From Bacteroidales bacterium (GTDB taxonomy: Bacteria; Bacteroidota; Bacteroidia; Bacteroidales; Bacteroidaceae), in contig SUXQ01000002.1 in the NCBI GenBank assembly GCA_015060905.1, positions 1 to 64,000 of the forward strand: a DNA stretch of 64,000 nt, read 5' to 3'. Position 1 is the stretch's first letter; each line of letters starts with the position of its first letter. Positions 39,101-46,526 of this stretch are shown one piece after another. Both the position numbers and the translations under genes were made by a program. The notes beneath the pieces were generated by a model, which saw nothing but the letters and a program-made list of their open reading frames with translations, ran no database searches and was not told the DNA's origin.

Positions 39101-40094
39101 GGTTCACGCCCTCGCGCAACGAGTCTTTGTCTATGGTTATAATCTTTCCATTGTTGTCAGAATAGTATTTCTGATAATGTGAAAGTTCGCCCCTGTGTAG
39201 CACTGCGCAACCAAGAGCAGTGGAATTTTCGAGGTTGTTGCTTACTTTTATTGCTATTTTCTGCTGTTCGTCGGTAACGGAGATTGCGACTCCCTCTTTC
39301 TCAATTTTCGGAAGTTCGAATTTATGCTCTTTTTTGCCGCGCTTGACCTCTGCGTGGTACTTTACATTAGCTTGTGGCATTAATGTAAAAGTTCCTTTTC
39401 CCGCATGGGTGGGCAGACTCTTTTGTAACAGCTTTTTATCTGCGTAAATGTAAATTGTATCTTCGCCGGCAATGCCATCTTCGCCGCGAAGCTCGTAAGC
39501 AACGGTTGTTTCAATGCCCTCGATTAAGTGTCCGCCCTCGGGGTAGAATTTAAGTTCAACTTCGGGAAGGTCGCTCGTTACCCACTCGCCGCGGTACATG
39601 AATCCTCGGCGACGGTCGAGCATATTTTTAAAGTCCCAATTGTTGCCGTTCACTTTGTCGAAGATGGGAAACACGCGGCTGAATATCGCCTCTTTTCCCC
39701 AGTTGAGCATGTAGCGGGTGTAGGCGCGTATTTCATAGTAACCCGAAAGCAGCAGGGGCTTTAATTCAAATTCGCCGTTACAGCAACCTTTATCGTCAAT
39801 CTTGTACTTTTTTGTCTCAACAACGTAGCCTTCGGGGGCTACAAGCTCCACATACAGCACCTTACTCAGCGTCGAGGGTGCGTCCTTCACTCCCTCGGTA
39901 ACGTATGCCTTGAACCACATTGTTTCGCCAAGATAATAGGCTGTATTATCGAAATGCAGGTACACACGCTCTTGCGGGAACAGGTTATTAACAACTGCTG
40001 CGTTAAACGCCATCCTGTCGAGGCTCTTTTCGTCGGCATACGAGAAAAGGGCTATTGTCAGCAAAAGTACTGTATGTAGTAGTTTGCGGAGCAT
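36183..40094 (-). CDS. MG2-type tandem paralog 1 with C-terminal Sel1 repeats
   Basis: 1303 residues, first gene of the array. Signal peptide MLRKLLHTVLLLTIALFSYA; MG2-like front to about 135; FYPEGGHLIEGIETTVAYEL about 180-200; SVTIEREDGKPIDETAELS about 385; divergent middle about 495-930 with LSPVEATAEKHYE; C-terminal module FRRTLIWVPSAKVTDGKATVEL; about seven Sel1 repeats from about 1030 (YLTAVCYAYGQGTEKDS, SMSMLAKSYDEGLFTEKNS, AQMKLAECYGNGRY). N-terminal half matches paralog 3, C-terminal Sel1 part matches paralog 2: a visible mosaic. No separate strong promoter is seen in the 45 bases to ruvB, so it may be read from upstream. Confidence 0.85.
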   Translation of the reverse strand: MLRKLLHTVLLLTIALFSYADEKSLDRMAFNAAVVNNLFPQERVYLHFDNTAYYLGETMWFKAYVTEGVKDAPSTLSKVLYVELVAPEGYVVETKKYKIDDKGCCNGEFELKPLLLSGYYEIRAYTRYMLNWGKEAIFSRVFPIFDKVNGNNWDFKNMLDRRRGFMYRGEWVTSDLPEVELKFYPEGGHLIEGIETTVAYELRGEDGIAGEDTIYIYADKKLLQKSLPTHAGKGTFTLMPQANVKYHAEVKRGKKEHKFELPKIEKEGVAISVTDEQQKIAIKVSNNLENSTALGCAVLHRGELSHYQKYYSDNNGKIITIDKDSLREGVNRVIIFVDDSLPLAERQFFVMHENIQPGDRETAKLKITANGEPLHKLSLKPHEKFSVTIEREDGKPIDETAELSLSISDAAGRQQTSYTHNMYSYLLLGSELKGYIPDAARYFDPANKERAKELDLLMLTNGWTSYDWSKLARKDIKLEQPLEKGITVVGKYYKKEHIKKPGKNGRWALIPKVKQKMRFDICYKDTTVNNYDFSTDDKGKFQLQTEDFYGKKIAALTPYLTEEQITDSVYSYSLNRYYSPEFRLYDYWERHTGLPLTKKEEQEQDSKAIKLRAFEYLLSPVEATAEKHYEHNSRPPHSEMRFDYLDEWEYAQDVTFLEVKKEYADQFDNEKDEQLMQDLDAAMSDSAYNRVLTKSQMQWDMSSSDHAYNDSEVVYVKYLGGVRYWSSSKILTYAAINYSVTTKFERDGNEFRIPYQMHPHAYTASDVVRSAIKRHNYNWAYWVQLMVVAGQYSPDSVPRPDDDYLKGKEPKKMTDFKEFVIRSDKATREQFYNYQSSWTRKGRYLDDKMHYISFYLGFLSQMFVSGTEGVDGYSPYNFYKKLRDGMDRARCFPLNPNYVACMIPYTEEDKRTGIVPDLLTGSTRRYTSIQGYSESKQFYSPEYKGAQPSEKDFRRTLIWVPSAKVTDGKATVELCNSSVAKEISVNAEGYNNGTIYGSDLNILTRTLTEEQRAVADRQTTATLKKNPAMLAHCIKLINDGQKLYNEQEYKRAFEKFHEAAAMGEPTAAYLTAVCYAYGQGTEKDSVKAFNLYRSAANSGVAAAIHQLATCYKDGNGTTKNNTLALKWYTAAADSGLVRSMSMLAKSYDEGLFTEKNSEKAIEWYKRAAEKEEPYAMYKVARMYEHDDSVAGKKGKALRESEAIKLFTRAAELHNAQAQMKLAECYGNGRYVKKNKKLRFEWLLQAANKGLMEAQELVAECFEKGRGTKKNNPKAYNWYKKAAAQGSELGKVKAKEYELFKFYK

Positions 40095-40100
40095 AGATGA

Positions 40101-40121
40101 CTATTTATAAAACTTAAATAG
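40101..40121 (-). pseudogene. Seven-codon Sel1 tail relic upstream of the array
   Basis: CTATTTAAGTTTTATAAATA followed by G codes for LFKFYK and a stop, the exact end of paralogs 1 and 2, and lies 6 bases before the ATG of paralog 1 as at the other junctions. It suggests a lost sixth copy upstream, or a recombination end-point. Confidence 0.55.
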
Positions 40122-40139
40122 TTATTTTCGCACAATCTC

Positions 40140-41165
40140 TTAAAATAGCGTCCCCTGACCATCATTATACTTTTCGCGCCCCAGATGGCGGTAGGCAAGG
40201 TCGGTAACCTCGCGTCCGCGCGGAGTGCGCTTGATGAAGCCCTCCTTTATCAAATAAGGCTCGTACACCTCTTCTATTGTACCCGCATCCTCGCTCAGGG
40301 CAGTGGCAATAGTACCTATGCCCACAGGACCGCCCTTGAACTTATCGATGATAATACCCAGAATCTTATTGTCAATCTCGTCAAGGCCGTACTTGTCGAT
40401 GTTCAATGCTTCGAGTGCCGTACGCGCAATGCTGACGTTTATATGGCCGTCGCCCATCACCTGTGCAAAGTCGCGCACACGACGAAGCAGGGCATTGGCT
40501 ATACGGGGCGTACCGCGACTGCGACGAGCAATCTCGTAGGCCGACTCGTCGTCGTACGTCACACCCAAAATATCGGCCGAACGGCGTATGATGCCCGCAA
40601 GCGTCTTACTATCGTAATATTCAAGGTGCATATTTATTCCGAAGCGGGCACGCAACGGAGCCGTCAAAAGACCGCTGCGAGTGGTTGCGCCAATAAGAGT
40701 GAAAGGGTTAAGGTCAATCTGTATGGAACGTGCCGAAGGACCTTTATCTATGAGAATATCAATGCGGTAATCCTCCATTGCCGAGTAGAGATACTCCTCG
40801 ACGATGGGCGATAGACGATGAATCTCGTCAATGAAAAGCACGTCGTTAGGCTCCAGAGAGGTAAGAATACCCGCAAGGTCGCCGGGCTTGTCGAGCACCG
40901 GACCCGATGTTACCTTGAAGCCCACGCCAAGCTCGTTGGCAATAATATTACTGAGAGTGGTCTTTCCCAAGCCGGGAGGGCCATGCAGCAGCACATGGTC
41001 GAGCGACTCGCCACGCATGCGCGCCGCCTGCACAAAGATGCTGAGGTTGCTCACAATCTTCTCTTGCCCGCTGAAGTCGCCGAAAGAGAGAGGACGCAAC
41101 GCATTCTCGAACTCCTTGTCGCTGTGCGGATTCCGGCTGCCCCTAATATCGAATTTATCGTTCAT
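40140..41165 (-). CDS. ruvB: Holliday junction branch-migration helicase RuvB
   Basis: 341 residues, normal length. Walker [12 protein letters not shown] (about 62-72), Walker B FIDEIHRL, sensor [17 protein letters not shown] and the C-terminal winged helix ([27 protein letters not shown]). RuvB is the ring motor that, with RuvA, drives branch migration during recombinational repair. The neighbourhood is unusual in that a recombination gene sits next to the recombining tandem array, but this is likely chance. 45 bases separate it from paralog 1, so cotranscription is possible. Confidence 0.98.
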   Translation of the reverse strand: MNDKFDIRGSRNPHSDKEFENALRPLSFGDFSGQEKIVSNLSIFVQAARMRGESLDHVLLHGPPGLGKTTLSNIIANELGVGFKVTSGPVLDKPGDLAGILTSLEPNDVLFIDEIHRLSPIVEEYLYSAMEDYRIDILIDKGPSARSIQIDLNPFTLIGATTRSGLLTAPLRARFGINMHLEYYDSKTLAGIIRRSADILGVTYDDESAYEIARRSRGTPRIANALLRRVRDFAQVMGDGHINVSIARTALEALNIDKYGLDEIDNKILGIIIDKFKGGPVGIGTIATALSEDAGTIEEVYEPYLIKEGFIKRTPRGREVTDLAYRHLGREKYNDGQGTLF

Positions 41166-41288
41166 TGTATATTTTATATGTTTAGGTTGCTAAGATACAA
41201 CAAAGAAACGAAAGGCTGAAAGGATGAGGGGTATAATATTTTCGACGGCCATCGGGTGTAATGTGGTAAAAGGGGCTGCCGCTACAAA

Positions 41289-41749
41289 TTAAAACCATTT
41301 TTATTATGACTATTGGAGATTTTTATCTTTTAGTCTCTGTCTATTTTACCCTTGTTTGTAATTGCTAATTGTGAGGATTGTATTTTCTATTATGTACTTT
41401 GGCGGCCAAAGTACCAAAGCCCCGGCACACGGAAAGAGCATTGCCTTCGGCGAACTTTGGCTGCGCTCGCTTATAATTACAAGCAAACTTGTATTCTGCT
41501 CGCTGGCACGGTAGTTCCGCAACGCCCAAAAATCATCAGCTTCGTTTGGCGTTAAGAAAGCGTCCATGCGCAGAGCTTTTTGATACTTTTTGTCGGCACA
41601 AAAAGTATGTATAAAGTGCCAAAAGGGTGAGATAGAAACAACTGCCTATAAATTAGCAACAAAAGATTAAGGGTAAAAACTACCGCAGAATAAAAAAGTA
41701 AACATCTGATTAAGGTTACATTATCTCCAATAGTCATAATTAAAACCAT
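41289..41749. mobile_element. Composite repeat element A between 18-bp inverted repeats
   Basis: A perfect inverted repeat, ATTATGACTATTGGAGAT (41303-41320) and its reverse complement (41723-41740), encloses about 400 bases without a credible gene. A direct repeat TTAAAACCAT lies at 41289-41298 and 41740-41749. Inside are two palindromes around a short GC-rich centre: GTACTTTGG-CGG-CCAAAGTAC (41394-41414) and ATACTTTTTG-TCGG-CACAAAAAGTAT (41581-41607). Several modules recur in element B (44891-45516). The rest of the 707-base gap 41166-41872 holds only the promoter of the downstream gene. Called mobile on architecture only; no transposase is present. Confidence 0.55.
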
Positions 41750-41814
41750 CCGTCACCATAAATAAACATCAACCCCAACGCAAACTATTAAGAAAGAGAT
41801 TAGATGCGAGTAAA

Positions 41815-41846
41815 TTTGTATAGTTGCACAAATTCATCTATTTTTG
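41815..41846 (+). promoter_or_regulatory. Promoter of the nucleoside-recognition protein gene
   Basis: TTTG (41815-41818), 20-base spacer, TATTTTTG (41839-41846). Because it lies after the first in-frame ATG-like codon at 41804, it supports translation from ATG 41873. Confidence 0.75.
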
Positions 41847-41872
41847 CTTTTCATAAAAACCAAACAAAACGC

Positions 41873-43102
41873 ATGGTACTAAACTACATTTGGATAGCAT
41901 TCTTCCTCGTTGCCTTTGCTATAGCCCTTGTGCGGCTGCTCTTCATGGGCGACACAGAGATTTTCCCTGCGATAATGGGCTCAACGTTCACAACGGCAAA
42001 GACCGCCTTTGAAATATCATTGGGGCTCACAGGCGTACTGTCACTGTGGATGGGAATATTGAAGATAGGCGAAAAGGGTGGCATTGTAAATGTTGTTGCG
42101 CGCATGCTCGCTCCTGTTTTCTCGAAAATCTTCCCCGATATTCCCAAGGGGCACCCCGTGACGGGTACCATGTTCATGAACTTTGCCGCCAACATGCTGG
42201 GACTGGACAATGCAGCAACCCCAATGGGGCTGAAAGCCATGCAAGAGCTTCAAGAGCTTAACAAAGAGAAGGACACTGCCACCAACCCCATGATAATGTT
42301 TCTGGTGCTGAACACCTCAGGACTGACGCTTATCCCCATGAGCGTGCTTGTGTACCGCGCACAGATGGGGGCCGCACAACCGACAGATGTCTTTATACCC
42401 ATACTCATAGCCACCACCGTCGCCACGCTCGCCGGACTAATCGTCACCAGCATCTACCAGAGAATCAATCTTTTCAACCGCACAATGATACTCTTCATCG
42501 CAGGAATATGCCTGTTTGTTGCCGGCGGCACAGTAGGGTTCATGCAACTGTCGAAGAGCGAGGTTGAAGTGCTCTCAACCTCATTGGCAAACATCATCCT
42601 CTTTGCCATAATAATCATATTCATCCTTGCCGGCGTAAGAAAAAGGATAAACGTCTACGAAGCATTCATCGAGGGTGCGAAAGAGGGTTTTTCCACCGCA
42701 GTGAGAATAATCCCCTACCTTGTAGCCATTCTTGTGGCAGTGGGCGTGTTCCGCGCATCGGGAGCAATGGACCTGCTCATCGACGGCGTATCGGCGTGCG
42801 TGTCATTCTGCGGCGGTGACACAGACTTTGTGGCAGCCCTGCCCACAGCCATCATGAAGCCTCTGAGCGGCAGCGGCGCACGCGGACTGATGATTGACAC
42901 AATGACCACCTACGGCGCCGACTCATTCGTGGGACGACTCGCCTGCCTGTTCCAAGGAGCGACTGACACCACCTTCTACATACTCGCCGTATACTTCGGC
43001 AGCGTGGGCATACGCAAGACCCGGCACGCAGTAACCTGCGGTCTTTTGGCCGACCTTGCAGGAATATTGGCAGCAATAGGCCTTGCATACATATTCTTCT
43101 GA
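41873..43102 (+). CDS. Nucleoside recognition (SpmA-SpmB-like, Gate domain) membrane protein
   Basis: 410 residues from ATG 41873, chosen because the promoter lies just upstream. About nine to ten hydrophobic helices. The first half has the SpmA-like LGLTGVLSLWMGILKIGEKGG, FMNFAANMLGLDNAATPMGLKAM; the second half has the SpmB-like FIEGAKEGFSTAVRIIPYLVAILVAVGVFRASGA and SGSGARGLMIDTMTTYGADS. In Bacteroidota the two halves are commonly one protein. Despite the name, no sporulation is implied; a transport-like role in the inner membrane is assumed. The phosphoesterase gene begins 24 bases later and is likely cotranscribed. Confidence 0.85.
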   Translation: MVLNYIWIAFFLVAFAIALVRLLFMGDTEIFPAIMGSTFTTAKTAFEISLGLTGVLSLWMGILKIGEKGGIVNVVARMLAPVFSKIFPDIPKGHPVTGTMFMNFAANMLGLDNAATPMGLKAMQELQELNKEKDTATNPMIMFLVLNTSGLTLIPMSVLVYRAQMGAAQPTDVFIPILIATTVATLAGLIVTSIYQRINLFNRTMILFIAGICLFVAGGTVGFMQLSKSEVEVLSTSLANIILFAIIIIFILAGVRKRINVYEAFIEGAKEGFSTAVRIIPYLVAILVAVGVFRASGAMDLLIDGVSACVSFCGGDTDFVAALPTAIMKPLSGSGARGLMIDTMTTYGADSFVGRLACLFQGATDTTFYILAVYFGSVGIRKTRHAVTCGLLADLAGILAAIGLAYIFF

Positions 43103-43126
43103 AAAACACTTTAAACAACAATAACC

Positions 43127-44278
43127 ATGAAAAAAGCCATTATCAACATCATGCTGTTAATCTGCACAATGGCAGCAACAGCGCAGGAATTTAAGTTCAA
43201 CCACGGCCCCTATCTGCAAAATATGGGCAACGACGAAGTAACCGTATACTTCACCACCAACAAAGAGGCCTTCTCGTGGGTAGAGGTCACAGGCGACCGC
43301 TGGACAAAGCCGCAACGCTTCGCCACAATGTTCGCCGGACAATACGACGCATACACAAAAGAGAACAGAGTGCGCATCACAGGGCTGCGTCCGGGAGTAA
43401 AATACCGCTACCGCCTTATCTCAAAGGAGATTACAAAATATCAACCATATAGCATACAGTATGGCGACAGCATCGCCACCACATGGGAAGAATTCCAAAC
43501 ACTGAACCCCAACCAGAAAAGTTTCACATTTGCCCTCACAAACGACGGTCACGACAACCCCGGCAAGGTAAAAGAACTTCTCGGCAAAGTTCCCCTGAAC
43601 AATATGGACATGATATTCTATTTAGGAGACATGATCAGTCACTACGACAAAGAGGAGGCGCCCTACTATGCTTACATTGACCCCTCGGTGGAACTTTTCG
43701 CAAAGAACAAGCCCTTTATCTCCATTCGCGGCAACCACGAAATGCGCGGCAAGCTCACACGCCAATATATGAACATCATAGGCTGCCCCAACGACCGTTT
43801 CTACAACATCGCCTACTTTGGAAACACAGCAATAATAATGATTGACACAGGCGAGGACAAGCCCGACACACAGCCCGTATACGCAGGCATGAACAGCTAC
43901 GACAACTACCGCATGGAACAGGTCGAGTGGCTGAAGAAAGAGGCTGCAACCAAACGCTTCAAAGCCGCAAAAAATAAAATTGTGCTCATGCACATATACC
44001 CGAAGGTTACCGAAGCGAACCCCGACATTCCCGAGGAGTACGCAGCCAAAGAACTTGCCAAGCACTTCCTGCCCCTCTTCAACGAAATTGGCATCGACCT
44101 TACAATTTCGGGACACACCCACAGATATTTCCTCACCGAAAAGGGAGAATGTGGCAACAATTTCCCCATGATAGCCAACGACAACAAGAGCATAATGCTT
44201 GTCAAGTGCGACAAGAAAGGAGTAAACATTAAAATTACAAACCAAAAAGACGAAGTACTCCTCGACAGACAATTTTAG
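43127..44278 (+). CDS. Secreted metallophosphoesterase (purple-acid-phosphatase-like)
   Basis: 383 residues with a signal peptide (MKKAIINIMLLICTMAATAQ). An N-terminal Fn3-like domain (GPYLQNMGNDEVTVYFTTNKEAFSWVEV to GLRPGVKYRYRLISK) is followed by the calcineurin-like fold: FYLGDMISH (metal-binding Asp), IRGNHEMRG (Asn-His), HIYPK, SGHTHRYF (His-x-His). These are the dinuclear metal ligands of the superfamily. It should hydrolyse phosphate esters in the periplasm or outside; the substrate is not determinable. Lies between the Gate-domain protein and ybeY on the same strand. Confidence 0.88.
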   Translation: MKKAIINIMLLICTMAATAQEFKFNHGPYLQNMGNDEVTVYFTTNKEAFSWVEVTGDRWTKPQRFATMFAGQYDAYTKENRVRITGLRPGVKYRYRLISKEITKYQPYSIQYGDSIATTWEEFQTLNPNQKSFTFALTNDGHDNPGKVKELLGKVPLNNMDMIFYLGDMISHYDKEEAPYYAYIDPSVELFAKNKPFISIRGNHEMRGKLTRQYMNIIGCPNDRFYNIAYFGNTAIIMIDTGEDKPDTQPVYAGMNSYDNYRMEQVEWLKKEAATKRFKAAKNKIVLMHIYPKVTEANPDIPEEYAAKELAKHFLPLFNEIGIDLTISGHTHRYFLTEKGECGNNFPMIANDNKSIMLVKCDKKGVNIKITNQKDEVLLDRQF

Positions 44279-44303
44279 GCATCGTTAATAGAAAAGAGAG
44301 ACC

Positions 44304-44714
44304 ATGATAAGCTACCAGACAGACGGCACAAAGATGCCCGACATAAAAAAACGCGAAACAAACGCATGGATAAAAAAAGTAGCCGCCACATACGGTAAAA
44401 AATGTGGCGACATTGCCTACATCTTCTGCAACGACGAGAAAATCCTCGAAGTAAACAAGGAGTATCTGCAACACGACTACTACACAGATATTATAACCTT
44501 TGACTACTGCGAGGGAGACAGCATCAGCGGCGACCTGTTCATAAGCCTCGACACAGTGCGCAGCAACAGCGAACAGTTGGGCGTCGGCTACGAGCAGGAA
44601 CTTTTCCGAGTAATAATACACGGCATTCTGCACCTTTGCGGAATAAACGACAAAGGCGAGGGCGAACGTGAAATTATGGAAGCGGCAGAGAACAAAGCCC
44701 TTTCGATGAGATAA
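44304..44714 (+). CDS. ybeY: rRNA maturation endoribonuclease YbeY
   Basis: 136 residues. The UPF0054 pattern is clear: NKEYLQHDYYTDIITFDY, GDLFISLDTV, and the zinc site HGILHLCGIND. YbeY trims 16S rRNA and supports ribosome quality control. In most species the third zinc ligand is the second His of the HGxLHLxGYDH motif end; here that place (residue 116) is Asp, as I recall for other Bacteroidales. 26 bases follow the phosphoesterase stop, so it is probably in the same transcript; a hairpin follows at 44740-44786. Confidence 0.93.
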   Translation: MISYQTDGTKMPDIKKRETNAWIKKVAATYGKKCGDIAYIFCNDEKILEVNKEYLQHDYYTDIITFDYCEGDSISGDLFISLDTVRSNSEQLGVGYEQELFRVIIHGILHLCGINDKGEGEREIMEAAENKALSMR

Positions 44715-44739
44715 TTTTTCGTCCTTTTCATCGCAAAAA

Positions 44740-44786
44740 AAATTCCCTTTCCCGACGTCTGCCGGATGTCAGGAAGGGGGGAATTT
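44740..44786 (+). terminator. Hairpin terminator after ybeY
   Basis: An imperfect long stem: AAATTCCC and following bases pair with GGGGGGAATTT (44776-44786), followed by TATTTTT. It lies 26 bases after the ybeY stop. Confidence 0.65.
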
Positions 44787-44890
44787 ATTTTTGTGAATAT
44801 TTAAGTAAAAGGAGCGGAAGAAAAAAACATCTGTTCTCTGCTCTATATTTTTATCTGCCTTAACCTTGAATTTATACAAAGAGCCTATTT

Positions 44891-45516
44891 ATTTTGTGGA
44901 TTGAGGTAATATTTTCCTTTGTCCACAAAATTTTATATTTACCGGCAGTTTTTACCCTTAATAATTTGTTGTACTTTTATTGGTAGTCGTTTCTATCCTT
45001 ACTTTTTGTCGCACAAAAAGTAAGCAAAAAGGCACAGCGCAGAGAAAAATCATTGCCTTCGGCGAACTTCGGCTGCATTCGTTGCCTGTGATTTTTACAG
45101 CGCTGTATTTTTTTTAAAGTAACCGTCGCAACGTTTAATACTAAACAATGGTTACTTTAAAATCCATCCGGCACCGTTAAAGAGCACAGTGAGAGCCCGG
45201 ATGTTTTTCGGATTAAGTGCGAGGACTGTTTGACTGTGAGTTATACACGCATCGCGTGGATAACTGAAGGAGTTCCACAGCACCCGAAAAACATACGATA
45301 GGCTTGAGCGACAAGGCTCGTTCGACTGAGGAATGTTGCTTTTTAGCAACTTGTGAACAAAGAACGAGCCAACTGCTCTTTTCGTGTGCCGGGGCTTTTG
45401 CTTCTTTTGCCCGGCAAAAGAAGAGGATAGTAATAATGGCCTTTTAAATAGCAACTGCAATCAAAGGTAAGAAAAAATACGAAATTAAGGATTTACCATT
45501 CCTCAATCCACAAAAT
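44891..45516. repeat. Composite repeat element B between 16-bp inverted repeats
   Basis: A perfect inverted repeat, ATTTTGTGGATTGAGG (44891-44906) and CCTCAATCCACAAAAT (45501-45516), encloses about 590 bases. Inside are CTTACTTTTTG-TCG-CACAAAAAGTAAG (44998-45023), TTTAAAGTAACC/GGTTACTTTAAA (45113-45124, 45150-45161), and CTTCTTTTGCC-CGGC-AAAAGAAG (45400-45423). The block GGCAGTTTTTACCCTTAAT, the ACTTTTTG dyad and CGTGTGCCGGGGC are shared with element A in reverse orientation. No convincing gene is found in the gap 44787-45549; open frames there have no homologous look. Confidence 0.6.
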
Positions 45517-45549
45517 GAAAGAAACATTCAAAATTATATCGAACTGACG

Positions 45550-46392
45550 TTACTTTATAAACACCTTTTTCTTCACAACCCTGCCACCGGCATTAACAAC
45601 AAGAATGTGCGTACCTTTTGAGGTTGCAGGCAGGATAATCTCGCTACCTTCGCCCGAACAGCGGGCAACCGTTACGCCTGCACTGTTCGACAGTGTCGCG
45701 CTCCACGCAGCGTCACAGGGGAGCGTTACCACGCACTCGCCACCCTGCTGAGTGAAAGAAATTTCATCGGCAGAAATATTTTCAACACCCGTTTCAAGCA
45801 GATATAATAAATCTCTGTTTACATACAAAGTATCGTTGCCCGGGTCTACGCAGCAGATGAGACTATAAAGATTATCGCCTGTCGTCCCGCTATATGTATC
45901 AAAAAACATCAGTGTATTAATATACCCCACACCCTTTAACCATGTGAACCAATCAGACACATTCCAATATTTGCGACCCTGTAGCTCACCCGTAGCTATA
46001 ATACGAGCATATACATCTGTTGCAATAAGGAACGGAAGAGTATCGCCCAATTGCCAATTTTCGTCAAAAACCAATTCTTCGGCCCCCCATTTTCCATAGG
46101 TGCCGTAACGTCTGTATATTTTGCTATTGTCGCGACGAACAAGCATGGAAATATCGGCAGTTTCAGCATTGTTGTTTTTTACAAAATGAACTTTTTTGTA
46201 AGCGTACCCTTGTAACGTTGTATCACCATTAACAACGCAAGTGACAATATTATTAAATGAGATAAAGGGATTCGCATTATATTCACGCATTATCCATTTA
46301 CGGCCATCTGGAATAATATTATCTTGTGCAATGGCAGTATCAAATACTGAAAATAAGCAACATATAATTGCTATAAATTTTACCATTCTCAT
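45550..46392 (-). CDS. Secreted protein with T9SS-like C-terminal tail, intact paralog of 9629-10611
   Basis: 280 residues. Signal peptide MRMVKFIAIICCLFSVFDTAIAQ; DGRKWIMREYN; many beta segments; VFDENWQLGDTLPF; WLKGVGYINTLMF. The tail (DEISFTQQGGECVVTL through GGRVVKKKVFIK, about 75 residues) is almost identical to that of the frameshifted paralog, while the middle differs strongly. The tail has the glycine-ended beta pattern of type IX sorting domains, so export to the surface via the PorZ-linked system is likely. Function unknown. Promoter cassette copy 2 lies directly upstream. Confidence 0.78.
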   Translation of the reverse strand: MRMVKFIAIICCLFSVFDTAIAQDNIIPDGRKWIMREYNANPFISFNNIVTCVVNGDTTLQGYAYKKVHFVKNNNAETADISMLVRRDNSKIYRRYGTYGKWGAEELVFDENWQLGDTLPFLIATDVYARIIATGELQGRKYWNVSDWFTWLKGVGYINTLMFFDTYSGTTGDNLYSLICCVDPGNDTLYVNRDLLYLLETGVENISADEISFTQQGGECVVTLPCDAAWSATLSNSAGVTVARCSGEGSEIILPATSKGTHILVVNAGGRVVKKKVFIK

Positions 46393-46394
46393 AA

Positions 46395-46483
46395 TCGTAA
46401 ATTTTAAGGTTAAAGATACTTACAAACGAGCGAGAAATATGAAACTTGTTTCAATATTTTTTACTGTGAGTGCAGTGTATCTT
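46395..46483 (-). promoter_or_regulatory. Promoter cassette, copy 2 of 3
   Basis: The palindrome TGAAACAAGTTTCA (46453 to 46440) and TATCTTTA (46418 to 46411), 21 bases apart, are the same as in copy 1, and the whole 160-bp region up to the terminator is nearly identical to 10614-10780. Confidence 0.65.
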
Positions 46484-46526
46484 ATATAATGATAAAAAAT
46501 ATTTACGGCGGTAAATATATATATAA

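Larger units (their letters stand above)
23109..40121 (-). repeat. Five-copy tandem array of MG2/Sel1 paralogs
   Basis: Genes at 36183-40094, 32379-36176, 28401-32375, 25308-28397 and 23109-25163 are all minus strand and spaced by 6, 3, 3 and 144 bases. Their first ~100-150 bases (for example 25021-25163, 28300-28397, 32221-32375, 39961-40094) and last ~100 bases (25164-25270, 28398-28500, 36186-36290) are nearly identical DNA, which gives substrates for recombination between copies. Confidence 0.9.

Noticed and set aside
23109-40094. Reading the array as alpha-2-macroglobulin protease traps
   Set aside because: Only MG2-like strands are recognisable; no thioester motif (CxEQ) or bait region is seen.
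41346-41749. Two short minus-strand frames within composite repeat A
   Set aside because: They consist of repeat modules shared with element B, where the frames are not kept.
45152-45460. 102-codon minus-strand frame in composite repeat B
   Set aside because: It is built from palindromic modules and a hairpin arm; no signal, motif or start context supports a gene.
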